Counted from the stretch's first letter, positions 8,701 to 17,765 are shown. The stretch: 64,000 nt of DNA from JAJCYL01 sp040222875 (GCA_040222875.1 JAVKCG010000008.1:248001-312000), one strand, 5' to 3'. Made by a program: numbers and translations. The notes: generated by a model from the sequence alone, not told the origin.

Positions 8701-9633
8701 ATGCTTAAATCGTTAAGTCTTAAATGGAAAAATTTTTGGTTTGATGACCAATTTGACCCAAAAAATCTGGGTCTTATAAGGATATGGGTTGGGTTCAGTA
8801 TGATCATCTTTAACTTTTCCCAGTTCACTAACCTTTTGGGTGTTGATATTTTCGGGCCACAATTTTATTACATAGAACAGTTGTGGTATTTCAAGCTACT
8901 GGGTATTGAGCATACCTACCCATGGACTAATTATTTCTTTTTCGCACTTCTCCAAGCTTCTACTGTTGCCTTAATGCTTGGTTTTAAAACCAGGACGGCC
9001 ATTGCATTAATGGTGCTTTCGATATTCTATTTAAAAGGTGTCCGAGATAGCGCAGCGGGTGATGATCACCATCGCTACTTAATGTGGATGAATGTTTTGT
9101 TTATCCTATTCGTCAGCAAATCCCATCTAATTTATGCAGTTTCAAATAAGGTTGTTCGCAACATTAAAGGTTGGGAGGCAAATTGGCCTATCAGGCTGAT
9201 GCAAGTTTGTGTCAGCTCCTTTTATTTTATAAGTGCGGTAGCGAAATTGAGGGTTTCTGGATTGAATTGGGTAATTGACGGTAGCGCTGTTCAGCGTGTA
9301 CTCTTGATCAAATCTGCAAGATGGGATTTTGAAGACCTCATAATTGGACAGTGGTTTGCACAACACCCCACATTGTGCTGGCTGGCGGTCTTATTTACAC
9401 TCGCTTTTGAGTTCACGTTCCCAATTTTTGTATTTCAAAAAAACCAAAGGATAAAAGGGCTCTTCTTAGTAGGGGCTACGGCTTTTCACATTCTAAACAA
9501 AGTGATGGCGACAGTTGGTTTTTGGGCAACACCACTGCTTTTTTTGCTCTTTTTTGATTTGAATAAACTAGTTGAACGTTACACATGGCTTAAAAGGATT
9601 GTTTCCAAACTGGAATTTGGGGTTAAGAATTAG
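8701..9633 (+). CDS. HTTM (vitamin K-dependent gamma-carboxylase-like) domain membrane protein
   Basis: A 310-residue polytopic protein with about six to eight hydrophobic helices. The N terminus (NLGLIRIWVGFSMIIFNF) and the DDHHRYLMWMNVLFILFVSKS segment fit the HTTM domain shared with vitamin K-dependent gamma-carboxylase; bacterial members are mostly of unknown function. The paired His in DDHHRY lies at about residue 121. It follows a small single-helix membrane protein by 5 bp. Its 3' end overlaps the convergent proline dehydrogenase gene by 4 bp. Confidence 0.8.
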   Translation: MLKSLSLKWKNFWFDDQFDPKNLGLIRIWVGFSMIIFNFSQFTNLLGVDIFGPQFYYIEQLWYFKLLGIEHTYPWTNYFFFALLQASTVALMLGFKTRTAIALMVLSIFYLKGVRDSAAGDDHHRYLMWMNVLFILFVSKSHLIYAVSNKVVRNIKGWEANWPIRLMQVCVSSFYFISAVAKLRVSGLNWVIDGSAVQRVLLIKSARWDFEDLIIGQWFAQHPTLCWLAVLFTLAFEFTFPIFVFQKNQRIKGLFLVGATAFHILNKVMATVGFWATPLLFLLFFDLNKLVERYTWLKRIVSKLEFGVKN

Positions 9634-10811
9634 GCCTTCTTCCTCCTTTTCATTTCCTCCTTTACCATCAAATACTCCCTCGCACTTTGTCCAGCGACTG
9701 AAGTGTTTTCTTCCGCTCTTCTGAACAAATAGGGCATTACTTTTTCAATAGGGCCATAGGGCACATACTTAGCTACATTGTAACCCTTTTGTGCTAAACC
9801 ATAAGTTATGTGGTCACTCATCCCGTAAAGTTGGCCAAACCAATAATTCGGATGGTTGCAATTGATACCTTTTTCTACCATTAATGAAGCCAGATACCGA
9901 CTTGATTGTTCATTATGTGTTCCAGCAAAAACACCAATTCGATCTTTATGTTCTAAGCAAAATTTAATGGCTGCATTGTAATCCGTGTCGGTGGCTTTTT
10001 TGTCAGGCTGAATGGGATCGGTGTACCCATATTCCTCCGCTTCATCCCGTTCTTTTTCCATATAGGCACCACGGACCAGTTTTGCTCCTATCCAGTACCC
10101 ATTTTCAGTCGCCAGCTGATTGGTCTTTTTCAAGTTCGCCAGCATATCATGGCGGTACATTTGATAAGTGTTCCAAATTAGTGGTTTTTCCTGATTGTAC
10201 CGTTCCATCATCTCATAGACTAAATCATCAATCGGATCCTGAATCCAGGTCTCCTCCGCATCAATCATCAGCCTCACATTCAGCTCTTGAGACTTTTTGC
10301 ATATTTTCTCAAACCTACTTCTCACCCTCTTCCACGCTTCTTTTTCTGAATCAGAAAGAGTCTCCTTTTTCTGGTGCTTCTCTAACAGCCGATTAGAAGA
10401 GATACCAGAGATTTTCATCACCGTAAAAGGAATAAACTTTGAGTTTGCAGCGCTGTCAACAAGTTTAAGCTGCTCTTCGGTAGTCTTTTCAAACTCCTTT
10501 TCGCTTTCTTCTCCCTCCGCAGAGTAGTCCAGAATAGTATTGATGTTATACACTGCTAAGAGGTCCATAGTTTTCTGGGCATCAGCAATTGAAACACCAC
10601 CACAGAAATGTTTGAAGATGGTATTTCTGATCATGCCTTTAATCGGAAGGCGTAATTTCAATGCTATGTTGATGAAAGCAGTACCAAATCCAACAAGCCA
10701 GGGTTGGTTCATCATCGCAAACAGAAAATAGGTTTTTCTTAGTTCAGAATCACTTTTTGAGGCAAATGCGACGGCAGTATTTTCAAAAGAAAGCTCAGGG
10801 TTGTTGTTCAT
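9630..10811 (-). CDS. Proline dehydrogenase family protein
   Basis: A 393-residue monofunctional proline dehydrogenase, which oxidises L-proline to delta-1-pyrroline-5-carboxylate using FAD. The beta-alpha barrel motifs are clear: RLMIDAEETWIQ (about residue 180), KLVRGAYMEKERDEA (about 240), GVFAGTHNE (about 297) and the C-terminal YGPIEKVMPYLFRRAEENTS. No aldehyde dehydrogenase half is fused, as is usual for the Bacteroidota and eukaryote-like form. It is divergent from the DAHP synthase gene across 97 bp. Confidence 0.94.
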   Translation of the reverse strand: MNNNPELSFENTAVAFASKSDSELRKTYFLFAMMNQPWLVGFGTAFINIALKLRLPIKGMIRNTIFKHFCGGVSIADAQKTMDLLAVYNINTILDYSAEGEESEKEFEKTTEEQLKLVDSAANSKFIPFTVMKISGISSNRLLEKHQKKETLSDSEKEAWKRVRSRFEKICKKSQELNVRLMIDAEETWIQDPIDDLVYEMMERYNQEKPLIWNTYQMYRHDMLANLKKTNQLATENGYWIGAKLVRGAYMEKERDEAEEYGYTDPIQPDKKATDTDYNAAIKFCLEHKDRIGVFAGTHNEQSSRYLASLMVEKGINCNHPNYWFGQLYGMSDHITYGLAQKGYNVAKYVPYGPIEKVMPYLFRRAEENTSVAGQSAREYLMVKEEMKRRKKA

Positions 10812-10908
10812 TCTTATACTTTTGCGGATTGCGGCAAATATATCAAACCCGAAAATGATAGAACTAAAGGAATTATTTAAGCTATCATTTACTTAAGAAT
10901 AGGAAAAA

Positions 10909-12009
10909 GTGGATTTAAAAATTGAAAAGTTAGAAAGCTGGTCTCCCGTGAAAAACAGGCCGATTGTAATCTCGGGACCATGCAGTGCTGAAACGGAAGA
11001 ACAATTACTCGAGACCTGCCAGGGGCTGAAAGAAATTGGTATTGAAATCATGAGGGCTGGTATTTGGAAGCCTCGAACCAGGCCGAACAATTTCGAGGGG
11101 CAGGGTGCAAAAGCATTAAAATGGGTTTCAAACGTCAAGAAAGAGCTTGGGGTGAAGTTTGCTGTGGAGGTAGCAAATCCAGATCATGTAGAGGAATGCC
11201 TGAAAGCTGGCGTTGATATTCTTTGGATTGGAGCAAGATCAACCGTAAATCCATTTACAGTTCAGGAAATTGCTGATGCTTTGAGGGGTGTCGATGTTCC
11301 TGTTTTGGTAAAAAATCCTATAAATCCAGACTTGTCACTTTGGTTGGGTGCGATAGAAAGGATCAACGCTGTAGGTATTACTAAGGTTGGTGCTATCCAT
11401 CGTGGTTTCGGGTCATTTCAAAAGACACAGTTTAGAAATGTTCCTGCGTGGAGAATTCCAATTGAACTAAAAAGTAAGTTTCCTGAAATGCCAATTTTCT
11501 GTGATCCAAGCCACATCTGTGGTAACAGGGAATTGCTTGCTGATATTTCACAAAAAGCACTTGATCTCAATTATGATGGCTTGATGATTGAGTCTCATCG
11601 TGACCCAGACAAAGCATGGAGTGATGCGGCTCAACAGGTAACGCCACAAGCTTTGAAGGAGCTCCTTGGATCATTGAAGATCAAAGCATCAACGTCGGAC
11701 AATTCTGATTTCATCAATATTCTTGAAGAACTCAGGGAACAAATTGATGAATCAGACAGAGAGATTTTAGAAGCCGTTGCCAGAAGAATGAGCCTTGTTG
11801 AGAAAATTGGTGAATACAAGAAATCCAATGACGTTACTATTTTCCAGGTGAACAGGATGAATGACATCTTCAAATCAAGGAAAGAATGGGGCGATGCGAT
11901 GAACCTTACAGGTGACTTTGTTGAAGAGCTTTATAAAATCATTCACATAGCTTCTGTGAAGCGGCAGACTGAAATAATGTCTAATGCACCCGCTCAAACC
12001 GAAGCCTGA
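10909..12009 (+). CDS. Bifunctional 3-deoxy-7-phosphoheptulonate synthase/chorismate mutase type II
   Basis: A 366-residue fusion. Residues 1-255 are a class I/KDSA-type DAHP synthase (PIVISGPCSAETEEQ; RAGIWKPRTRPNNFEGQG; GAIHRGF; FCDPSHICGNRELL), the entry step of aromatic amino acid synthesis. Residues about 270-355 are a chorismate mutase domain (ILEELREQIDESDREILEAVARRMSLVEKIGEYK). The start is GTG at 10909; no ATG lies near. The stop codon overlaps the aroB ATG by one base (TGATG), so these genes form an operon. Placing DAHP synthase and chorismate mutase in one chain allows feedback on the synthase, known for this family. Confidence 0.95.
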   Translation: MDLKIEKLESWSPVKNRPIVISGPCSAETEEQLLETCQGLKEIGIEIMRAGIWKPRTRPNNFEGQGAKALKWVSNVKKELGVKFAVEVANPDHVEECLKAGVDILWIGARSTVNPFTVQEIADALRGVDVPVLVKNPINPDLSLWLGAIERINAVGITKVGAIHRGFGSFQKTQFRNVPAWRIPIELKSKFPEMPIFCDPSHICGNRELLADISQKALDLNYDGLMIESHRDPDKAWSDAAQQVTPQALKELLGSLKIKASTSDNSDFINILEELREQIDESDREILEAVARRMSLVEKIGEYKKSNDVTIFQVNRMNDIFKSRKEWGDAMNLTGDFVEELYKIIHIASVKRQTEIMSNAPAQTEA

Positions 12010-13052
12010 TGATACCTGACAGTATCAAAATTTCAAATGACCTGTCCAGCGAACTGGGCAGGTTCTTTTTTGATAGAAAGTATTCTAAAGTTGCAGTGCT
12101 GGTTGATGAAAACACCGAACGACATTGCCTTCCTGCCATAAACGATTTGATTCCGGAGCACTGGCTCATCCAAATCAAAAGTGGAGAGGTTAACAAGAAT
12201 CTTGAAACATGCGAACGGATTTGGGGAGCATTAACGGAAGCATCATTTGATCGGCATGGACTGTTGATCAACCTTGGCGGTGGAGTAATCGGTGATATGG
12301 GAGGTTTTTGTGCGGCCACTTATAAGCGGGGAATTGATTTTATTAATTTGCCTACTACCTTACTATCTCAGGTAGACGCAAGTGTTGGTGGTAAACTTGG
12401 CATTGATTTCAATGAATTAAAAAACCACATTGGGCTTTTCAAAGAGCCAGAAATGGTTTTGATCGCCCCTCCATTTCTGAAAACCCTGCCCAAAGCAGAA
12501 TTGAGATCTGGCTTCGCAGAAGTTTTGAAACATTGCTTGATCGCTGATAAGGATCATTGGAAAGATGTGGTTTCAAACCGATGGGATGACCAGGATTGGG
12601 AAGCTGTCATTCAACATTCTGTTGGCATAAAAGCCTCAATTGTTGCTGAAGACCCCACCGAGAAGGGAAAACGTAAACTTCTCAATTTTGGCCACACCAT
12701 TGGACATGCCATTGAGACCACTTTTTTGAACTCGGAAAAACATTTGCTCCATGGAGAGGCAATTGCTATTGGAATGATTTGCGAAGCCTGGTTATCCTTT
12801 AAGAAATTGGAATTGCCAAAAGAACAGTTGAATGATGTTGAAGGTAAACTGTTTGAAATTTTTGGTAAAATGGACTTGGGAAAGGCGCATTATCAACGGA
12901 TTGCTGAATTATGCACTCAAGACAAAAAAAATCAGGGCAATGTGATTAATTGCACACTACTAAAAAGTATTGGGGACGGGGTGATTAATATACCAATATC
13001 CATTGGTGAGGTCTTAGATTCGCTTTTCTATTATGATCAATTAAATGAATAA
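12009..13052 (+). CDS. aroB: 3-Dehydroquinate synthase
   Basis: A 347-residue NAD- and metal-dependent cyclase converting DAHP to 3-dehydroquinate. Motifs seen are INLGGGVIGDMGGFCAATYKRGIDFINLPTTLLSQVDASVGGK (split NAD-binding and substrate segments, about residues 88-130), GFAEVLKHCLI and the metal ligands in LNFGHTIGHAIE and HGEAIAIGM. Length is typical. It overlaps the upstream DAHP synthase stop by one base. The 3' end overlaps a small convergent ORF by 12 bp. Confidence 0.97.
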   Translation: MIPDSIKISNDLSSELGRFFFDRKYSKVAVLVDENTERHCLPAINDLIPEHWLIQIKSGEVNKNLETCERIWGALTEASFDRHGLLINLGGGVIGDMGGFCAATYKRGIDFINLPTTLLSQVDASVGGKLGIDFNELKNHIGLFKEPEMVLIAPPFLKTLPKAELRSGFAEVLKHCLIADKDHWKDVVSNRWDDQDWEAVIQHSVGIKASIVAEDPTEKGKRKLLNFGHTIGHAIETTFLNSEKHLLHGEAIAIGMICEAWLSFKKLELPKEQLNDVEGKLFEIFGKMDLGKAHYQRIAELCTQDKKNQGNVINCTLLKSIGDGVINIPISIGEVLDSLFYYDQLNE

Positions 13053-13208
13053 GTGATCGGATGAATCGGCAGTTTGTTTTTCTTTTTTAGGACTAACTTT
13101 TTTTACCGGAGCCCTGTCTTTCAATTTTTTAACCGGATTTGAGTACCATAAGGTGACAACCCCGGCTGTGAGCCCAGCAATGATCGTTGATAGAGTTATC
13201 GTTTTCAT
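13041..13208 (-). CDS. Small single-helix membrane protein, hypothetical
   Basis: A 55-residue ORF starting MKTITLSTIIAGLTAGVVTLWY, a single hydrophobic helix, followed by a lysine-rich tail (KKLKDRAPVKKVSPKKEKQ). An in-frame upstream start exists at 13241 but the ATG at 13208 places the helix at the N terminus. Similar tiny helix-plus-basic-tail proteins (YtxH-like in layout) are common in Bacteroidota; no function can be given. It is convergent with aroB and overlaps it by 12 bp. Confidence 0.55.
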   Translation of the reverse strand: MKTITLSTIIAGLTAGVVTLWYSNPVKKLKDRAPVKKVSPKKEKQTADSSDHLFI

Positions 13209-13346
13209 CTTAATTAAATTTGAGTTTGTATTAAGGCACAAACTGTGCCAACCTTCAATAACTATAACATCCTAAACTGTATTTGCCCTTATTTTGTTGC
13301 CTTGGATAATGAAATTCTTTCGTCATAAAATGCAAAATACCAGATT

Positions 13347-14573
13347 ATGAGTAGTGCCATATCCCTTAAGTCTAATGGGAGTTTGAAGAATGCTGCTGTC
13401 AGGCTTTCGTCATCAAAAAGTGAAAGCAACAGGGCTCTGATTATTAATGCTTTAGCGGGTAACAAAGGAGAGTTAAACAATCTATCAGATGCCAGGGACA
13501 CAGAAACAATGCGTCTTTTGTTGAGGTCGAAAGATCACACTTTAGATGTACTGGATGCAGGAACAACCATGCGTTTTTTAACGGCTTATCTGGCCGTTCA
13601 AAAAAACTCCAGACTGATAACCGGAACTGTAAGGATGCAACAAAGACCGATCAAAATATTGGTTGATGCGTTGTTAAAACTTGGGGCTCAAATCCGGTAC
13701 TTGAAAAATGAAGGCTATCCTCCTTTGGAGATTGCTCCAATGGACACCCAACTCACTAATCAACTCAAAATTTCAGCTAACATTAGCAGTCAATATATTT
13801 CAGCATTGCTAATGATTGCCCCGATTTTACCTAAGGGCTTAAACCTGGAGTTGACTGGAGAAATTTATAGTGAGCCTTACATTAACATGACTCTGGCTTT
13901 AATGGAACACTTTGGAGTTGTGCACCAAAGAAATAGAAATCAGATTTCAATTGAACCTCAGCCATACAAGGCTGCAGAGTACACAATCGAGTCAGATTGG
14001 TCGGGTGCCAGCTATTGGTACAGCTTTGTTTCTCTATCACAGGCAGCTGACATCAAACTTTTAGGCTTAAGAAAAAATTCATTTCAGGGTGATCAGGCCA
14101 TTGCCTGGATTATGGAAAAAATGGGTGTTAGAAGTGAGTTTGAAGCAGATTTTGTCAGGCTTAACAAATCAAATTCGAAGAAATCTTTGGAATTGGATTT
14201 CAGAGAGTGTCCTGACCTGGCTCAAACTGTAATGGTCTCGGCAGCAGCTCAAAAGATCAACCTTAAAATGACAGGCCTGGAAAGTTTAAAAATCAAGGAA
14301 ACGGATAGAGTCGCAGCCCTTCAGAATGAGCTTTCCAAAATGAATGTCGAATTAATTGAAGACGGAAATATCTGGTATTTGAAATCTGAGAAATTCGACT
14401 TAAAACCAGATACGATTTTTGAAACTTACGAAGATCATCGCATGGCCATGGCTTTTGCGCCTTTGAGCATATTAGCGCCAATTACCATTAATGAGCCTGA
14501 TGTTGTGAAAAAGTCTTATCCGAGATTTTGGGAGCATTTGAAAAATGTGGGTGTTGCAATTAGTTTCAACTAA
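13347..14573 (+). CDS. aroA: 3-Phosphoshikimate 1-carboxyvinyltransferase (EPSP synthase)
   Basis: A 408-residue shikimate-pathway enzyme joining shikimate-3-phosphate and phosphoenolpyruvate. Signatures visible are SSSKSESNRALIINALAG at the N terminus, the LDAGTTMRFLTAYLA segment (equivalent of the GNAGTAMRPL motif, about residue 72), SSQYISALLM, and the C-terminal KETDRVAALQNEL and EDHRMAMAFAPL motifs. It lies 295 bp after aroB, separated by a small minus-strand ORF, so the shikimate genes are clustered but aroA probably has its own promoter. It overlaps the convergent era by 4 bp. Confidence 0.96.
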   Translation: MSSAISLKSNGSLKNAAVRLSSSKSESNRALIINALAGNKGELNNLSDARDTETMRLLLRSKDHTLDVLDAGTTMRFLTAYLAVQKNSRLITGTVRMQQRPIKILVDALLKLGAQIRYLKNEGYPPLEIAPMDTQLTNQLKISANISSQYISALLMIAPILPKGLNLELTGEIYSEPYINMTLALMEHFGVVHQRNRNQISIEPQPYKAAEYTIESDWSGASYWYSFVSLSQAADIKLLGLRKNSFQGDQAIAWIMEKMGVRSEFEADFVRLNKSNSKKSLELDFRECPDLAQTVMVSAAAQKINLKMTGLESLKIKETDRVAALQNELSKMNVELIEDGNIWYLKSEKFDLKPDTIFETYEDHRMAMAFAPLSILAPITINEPDVVKKSYPRFWEHLKNVGVAISFN

Positions 14574-15466
14574 TAACCAAACCGCTTGAGCTTTAGCTCT
14601 TTTTTCCGCCAATCTTTCTCCACTTTTACATGCAGTTCAAGGAAAACCTTTTTCTGTAAAAAAACCTCCAAATCCTTACGGGACTCGGTGCCTACTTTTT
14701 TGAGGGAGCTTCCGCCCTTGCCAATGATGATTCCTTTTTGGCTATCTCTCTCAACATAGATGATAGCCCTGATCCTATCGATATTAGGCTCATCCTGGTA
14801 GGCATCAATTGCTACCTCGCAGCTATAAGGAATTTCTTTTTTGTAGTTCAGGAAAATCTTTTCACGAATAATCTCTGATGCAAAAAACCGTTCTGTCCTG
14901 TCAGACAAATCCCCATCAGGGTAGTAGGGCGGATGATTTGGTATCAGTGCAAGAATTTCCGTTAGCAGTTGATCAATATTAAAAATGTTTGTTGCGGAAA
15001 CCGGAATGGTCAGAGACTCTTCAAATTCAGTCTGCCACTTAGCTGTTACTTTTTCGAGATCATCCTGATCGGTAAGGTCAACCTTGTTAACAACCACAAT
15101 TTTTGGGGTGCTGGTTTTCTTTAAAGTGTCCAGCATCATATTGTCTTCTGGCTCATCGAACGGATCAACCACCAATAAAATGACATCCGCATCCCTAAGT
15201 GATTCAGAAACAAATCCCATCATCGATTCCTGAAGTTTATACTTCGGATCGATTACCCCAGGAGTATCAGAATACACAATCTGGTAATTGTCCCCTGAAA
15301 GAATCCCGAATATTCGATGCCTCGTGGTTTGTGCTTTGGATGTTGTAATGCTGAGCTTCTGACCAAGTAGGGCATTCATCAATGTAGACTTGCCAACATT
15401 GGGCTTGCCGATAATACTAACAAATCCGGCCTTATGATCTTCGTTATTTTGGGTTTGATCCGTCAC
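14570..15466 (-). CDS. era: GTPase Era
   Basis: A 298-residue essential GTPase that binds the 3' end of 16S rRNA during 30S maturation. G1 is GKPNVGKSTLMN, the switch region is TTSKAQTTRHRI, G3 is YSDTPG, and G4 is VVNKVD. The C-terminal KH domain has YVERDSQKGIIIGKGGSSLKKVG, and the protein ends in the expected LKVEKDWRKKELKLKRFGY. Length is normal. Confidence 0.97.
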   Translation of the reverse strand: MTDQTQNNEDHKAGFVSIIGKPNVGKSTLMNALLGQKLSITTSKAQTTRHRIFGILSGDNYQIVYSDTPGVIDPKYKLQESMMGFVSESLRDADVILLVVDPFDEPEDNMMLDTLKKTSTPKIVVVNKVDLTDQDDLEKVTAKWQTEFEESLTIPVSATNIFNIDQLLTEILALIPNHPPYYPDGDLSDRTERFFASEIIREKIFLNYKKEIPYSCEVAIDAYQDEPNIDRIRAIIYVERDSQKGIIIGKGGSSLKKVGTESRKDLEVFLQKKVFLELHVKVEKDWRKKELKLKRFGY

Positions 15467-15567
15467 AAATCGAAATTATCTCTTGAATTGAGGGACAAAG
15501 GTATTTGTTTTTGAGATGCGGGGTTCTACCTTTGCAAAGCATTTGAAAATAGTTCAGATGATTATAT

Positions 15568-15640
<73 letters not shown>

Positions 15641-15644
15641 CTCA

Positions 15645-15676
15645 GAAAGGCCGTTTTTTAACGGCCTTTCTTTTTT
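15645..15676 (+). terminator. Strong intrinsic terminator after tRNA-fMet
   Basis: An 11-bp stem (GAAAGGCCGTT / AACGGCCTTTC, positions 15645-15655 and 15660-15670) with a four-T loop is followed at once by TTTTTT. It starts 5 bases after the tRNA. Confidence 0.9.
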
Positions 15677-15948
15677 GGGTACAACATAGGTACAACAAAT
15701 AAGTGCTTTGATTGTAACATTGAAAGGTCATTATCTGATGGTATAGCAAACTGTATTACTTCTGAAGCTAAAAAAGGCGCTTGAGAATGCTTTTGTGATG
15801 CGCAGCCAGAAGGTCTCTATATCCAGCTGAAACAACTCAAAGCTCAGATACTCCACACAATTCGATTAAAATTATTGACCTTGTCTACTATAATTAAGAC
15901 TGCCTACCTATCATTTTTTTCTCAGGGAAAATAAAACAAACTTTTTTA
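15677..15948. other. Non-coding stretch between tRNA-fMet terminator and the mercury-type operon
   Basis: No supported gene. Just after the terminator the 9-base word GGTACAACA occurs twice (15678-15686 and 15689-15697). Such tRNA-flanking sequence could be a remnant of an integration site, but no integrase and no second copy of the tRNA 3' end were found in the window. Confidence 0.4.
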
Positions 15949-15985
15949 TTATATTAACGTTTTAGCAATAACTAAAATAATATAA
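15949..15985. promoter_or_regulatory. Imperfect inverted repeat, candidate ArsR-type operator
   Basis: TTATATTA-ACG-TTTTAG and CTAAAATAATATAA form an inverted repeat (with a 3-base insertion in the left arm) separated by 6 bases and ending one base before the regulator's ATG at 15987. Position and symmetry fit autoregulation by the ArsR-family protein encoded immediately after. Binding is inferred, not shown. Confidence 0.55.
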
Positions 15986-15986
15986 C

Positions 15987-16358
15987 ATGGAGAACTCCTG
16001 TATACGAGTCCTGGCTGATGTCAACCAGATCATGGAATGCAAAGAAGAAATAGAAAGAGTTAAAGAACAGACTAAACCTTTGACCAGACTATTGGCTTTG
16101 GCTGGTAATGAAGTAAGACTACATATTCTATATCTGCTTTATCGTGAAGAACAAATGTGTCCTTGTGATTTGAGTGATGTACTTCAAATGAATGTATCGC
16201 CCATCTCACAGCACCTAAGGAAATTGAAGGACGCCGGAATGGTGATTGATAACAAAGTAGGTCAAACCATATTCTATTCATTAGATAAAGAAACAGTAAG
16301 TCCTATCCTGCCAATAATAAAATCTTTAAAAACCGAACTTGAGGAGGTAGTATCATGA
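15987..16358 (+). CDS. ArsR/SmtB-family metalloregulator of the mercury-type operon
   Basis: A 123-residue winged-helix repressor. The metal-binding alpha3N-like motif CPCDLSDVL (about residues 52-60) equals the ELCVCDL motif of ArsR/CadC proteins, and two more cysteines occur near the N terminus (C5 and C18), a layout seen in CadC-like members with N-terminal ligands. The recognition helix is SPISQHLRKLKDAG. It is first in the plus-strand run and overlaps the next gene (merTP-like) by 4 bp (ATGA). It probably replaces MerR as the metal sensor of this operon and likely binds the inverted repeat just upstream. Confidence 0.9.
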   Translation: MENSCIRVLADVNQIMECKEEIERVKEQTKPLTRLLALAGNEVRLHILYLLYREEQMCPCDLSDVLQMNVSPISQHLRKLKDAGMVIDNKVGQTIFYSLDKETVSPILPIIKSLKTELEEVVS

Positions 16359-17020
16359 GTAACGAAAATTTAAAAACTAAAACCGTAAGAGCCGGTGTTT
16401 TAGCTGCTATCGTAGCATCTCTTTGTTGTATCACTCCCGTATTGGCTTTTGTGGGAGGGATTGGCGGAATTGCCGCCACATTTAGTTGGCTAGAGCCGTT
16501 TAGGCCATTCCTGATAGGAATAACTGTTCTGGTAATCGGCTTTGCCTGGTATCAGCAATTAAAACCGAGTAAAGAGGAAATTGATTGTGATTGTGAGGAT
16601 GAGACAGGCAAAACGAAGTTGCTTCATTCAAAGAAATTCCTCGGAATTGTAACTGTTTTTGCCATCGTCATGCTGGCATTTCCCAGCTACTCTCACATTT
16701 TTTACCCAGAGGTAGCGAGCTCCGGATTTGCCCAATCCGATAATGTCAGGTTGGTCGAATTCGAAATAGAAGGCATGACTTGCACCGGTTGTGAACAACA
16801 TGTCACTTATGAAGTCAGCCAATTACCAGGGATAATTGGAACCCAGGTATCCTACGAAAGCGCTAATGCTTTTGTGAAATTTGATGCTTCTCAGCTTGAT
16901 GAGAAGAAGATTACGGAGGCAATAGACGCTACCGGTTATAAAGTCGTGGGTGCCATTGAAAAAGACCCTTCTGAGATCACATTAGATCCGGTAATCAGTT
17001 CAACATCAATTAATAATTAA
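16355..17020 (+). CDS. merTP: Mercuric transport protein MerTP (MerT membrane part fused to HMA domain)
   Basis: A 221-residue fusion. Residues 1-115 have three hydrophobic helices with the paired Cys of MerT in the first (ASLCCITPVLAFVGG) and a second Cys pair in the loop (DCDCEDE). Residues about 127-200 form a MerP-like heavy-metal-associated domain with the GMTCTGC motif. MerT/MerP take up Hg(II) across the inner membrane for reduction in the cytoplasm. The gene overlaps the upstream regulator by 4 bp and is followed by a GDCCVxC protein 6 bp later. Confidence 0.92.
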   Translation: MSNENLKTKTVRAGVLAAIVASLCCITPVLAFVGGIGGIAATFSWLEPFRPFLIGITVLVIGFAWYQQLKPSKEEIDCDCEDETGKTKLLHSKKFLGIVTVFAIVMLAFPSYSHIFYPEVASSGFAQSDNVRLVEFEIEGMTCTGCEQHVTYEVSQLPGIIGTQVSYESANAFVKFDASQLDEKKITEAIDATGYKVVGAIEKDPSEITLDPVISSTSINN

Positions 17021-17026
17021 TCAATC

Positions 17027-17248
17027 ATGGAAAAAGAAGTAGTTATAGAATCAACCATAACCTGCCCTAAATGTGGTCACAGTAAGGAAGAGACCATGCC
17101 TACCGATGCCTGCCAGTTTTTCTATGAATGTGAGAACTGCCATAAAGTACTAAAGCCCAAAGAGGGAGATTGTTGCGTGTACTGCTCTTATGGAACCGTA
17201 CCCTGTCCACCCATCCAGGAAGGCGGCAAAGGCAGTTGTTGCAACTGA
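17027..17248 (+). CDS. GDCCVxC-domain small cysteine-rich protein
   Basis: A 73-residue protein with two CxxC zinc-ribbon-like pairs (CPKCGH, CENCHK) and the family motif GDCCVYCSYG followed by CPPIQ. Members of this family sit next to mercury genes, and some are selenoproteins; here all positions are Cys codons (TGT/TGC), so no selenocysteine is used. The sequence ends in GSCCN, giving eleven cysteines in all. The function is unknown; binding or thiol exchange with the imported metal is a reasonable inference from its place directly after merTP. Confidence 0.85.
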   Translation: MEKEVVIESTITCPKCGHSKEETMPTDACQFFYECENCHKVLKPKEGDCCVYCSYGTVPCPPIQEGGKGSCCN

Positions 17249-17291
17249 TGAGAATGTAATTGCCATTGGTTCCGGATGGTTTAAAAAAAAT

Positions 17292-17747
17292 ATGAATGAT
17301 ACAGTAAATACTCAATCTAAGTCACGCCTGCTTGGCCGGTTGTTACGCTTTTTCTTAGGAGTATTCTTTGTCACCGAAGTTTGGCCTGTTTATATGGAAG
17401 TGACAGCACAAGGAGCGGTAATAAGAGTTAGTTGGGCCATTGGTTTAGTATTGTTTTACTTGCTGATGCATCTTGTGACAGTAAAATTTGTGTCCGGGAT
17501 TCATCCGCTCGTCGGTTCCATCCTTGCCTTTGCGCCTTTCCTTTCAGTTTTCTTTATAGGATATGGTGGTCCGGCTGCTACGGGAGCGTTGACATTTCTT
17601 GCAGTCTCTTTAATCTTGGCATCAATACGAGCTGATCCCGGATGCGAGGTTATGTCCGTTCCGGCAATGGTTGCAGGAAAACATACACATCTTTGCTGTC
17701 TGTTATTTTCACCTATTGACTGGTGCGAAAGCAAGTTTTACAATTAG
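17292..17747 (+). CDS. Four-helix membrane protein of the mercury-type operon, unknown function
   Basis: A 151-residue protein with about four hydrophobic helices (FFLGVFFVTEVWPVYM, VSWAIGLVLFYLLMHLV, LVGSILAFAPFLSVFFIGYG, TGALTFLAVSLILASI). The C-terminal tail after the helices has DPGCEVMSVPAMV and LCCLLFSPIDWCE, so the cysteines cluster at one end and may bind metal. A longer in-frame start at 17190 would overlap the upstream gene by 59 bp; the ATG at 17292 is preferred. I recognise no named family. Confidence 0.75.
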   Translation: MNDTVNTQSKSRLLGRLLRFFLGVFFVTEVWPVYMEVTAQGAVIRVSWAIGLVLFYLLMHLVTVKFVSGIHPLVGSILAFAPFLSVFFIGYGGPAATGALTFLAVSLILASIRADPGCEVMSVPAMVAGKHTHLCCLLFSPIDWCESKFYN

Positions 17748-17765
17748 GTAATTTTATGGATTGAT

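Noticed and set aside
17027..17248. Selenoprotein in the GDCCVxC gene
   Set aside because: Relatives can use selenocysteine, but all motif positions here are TGT/TGC Cys codons and there is no in-frame TGA.
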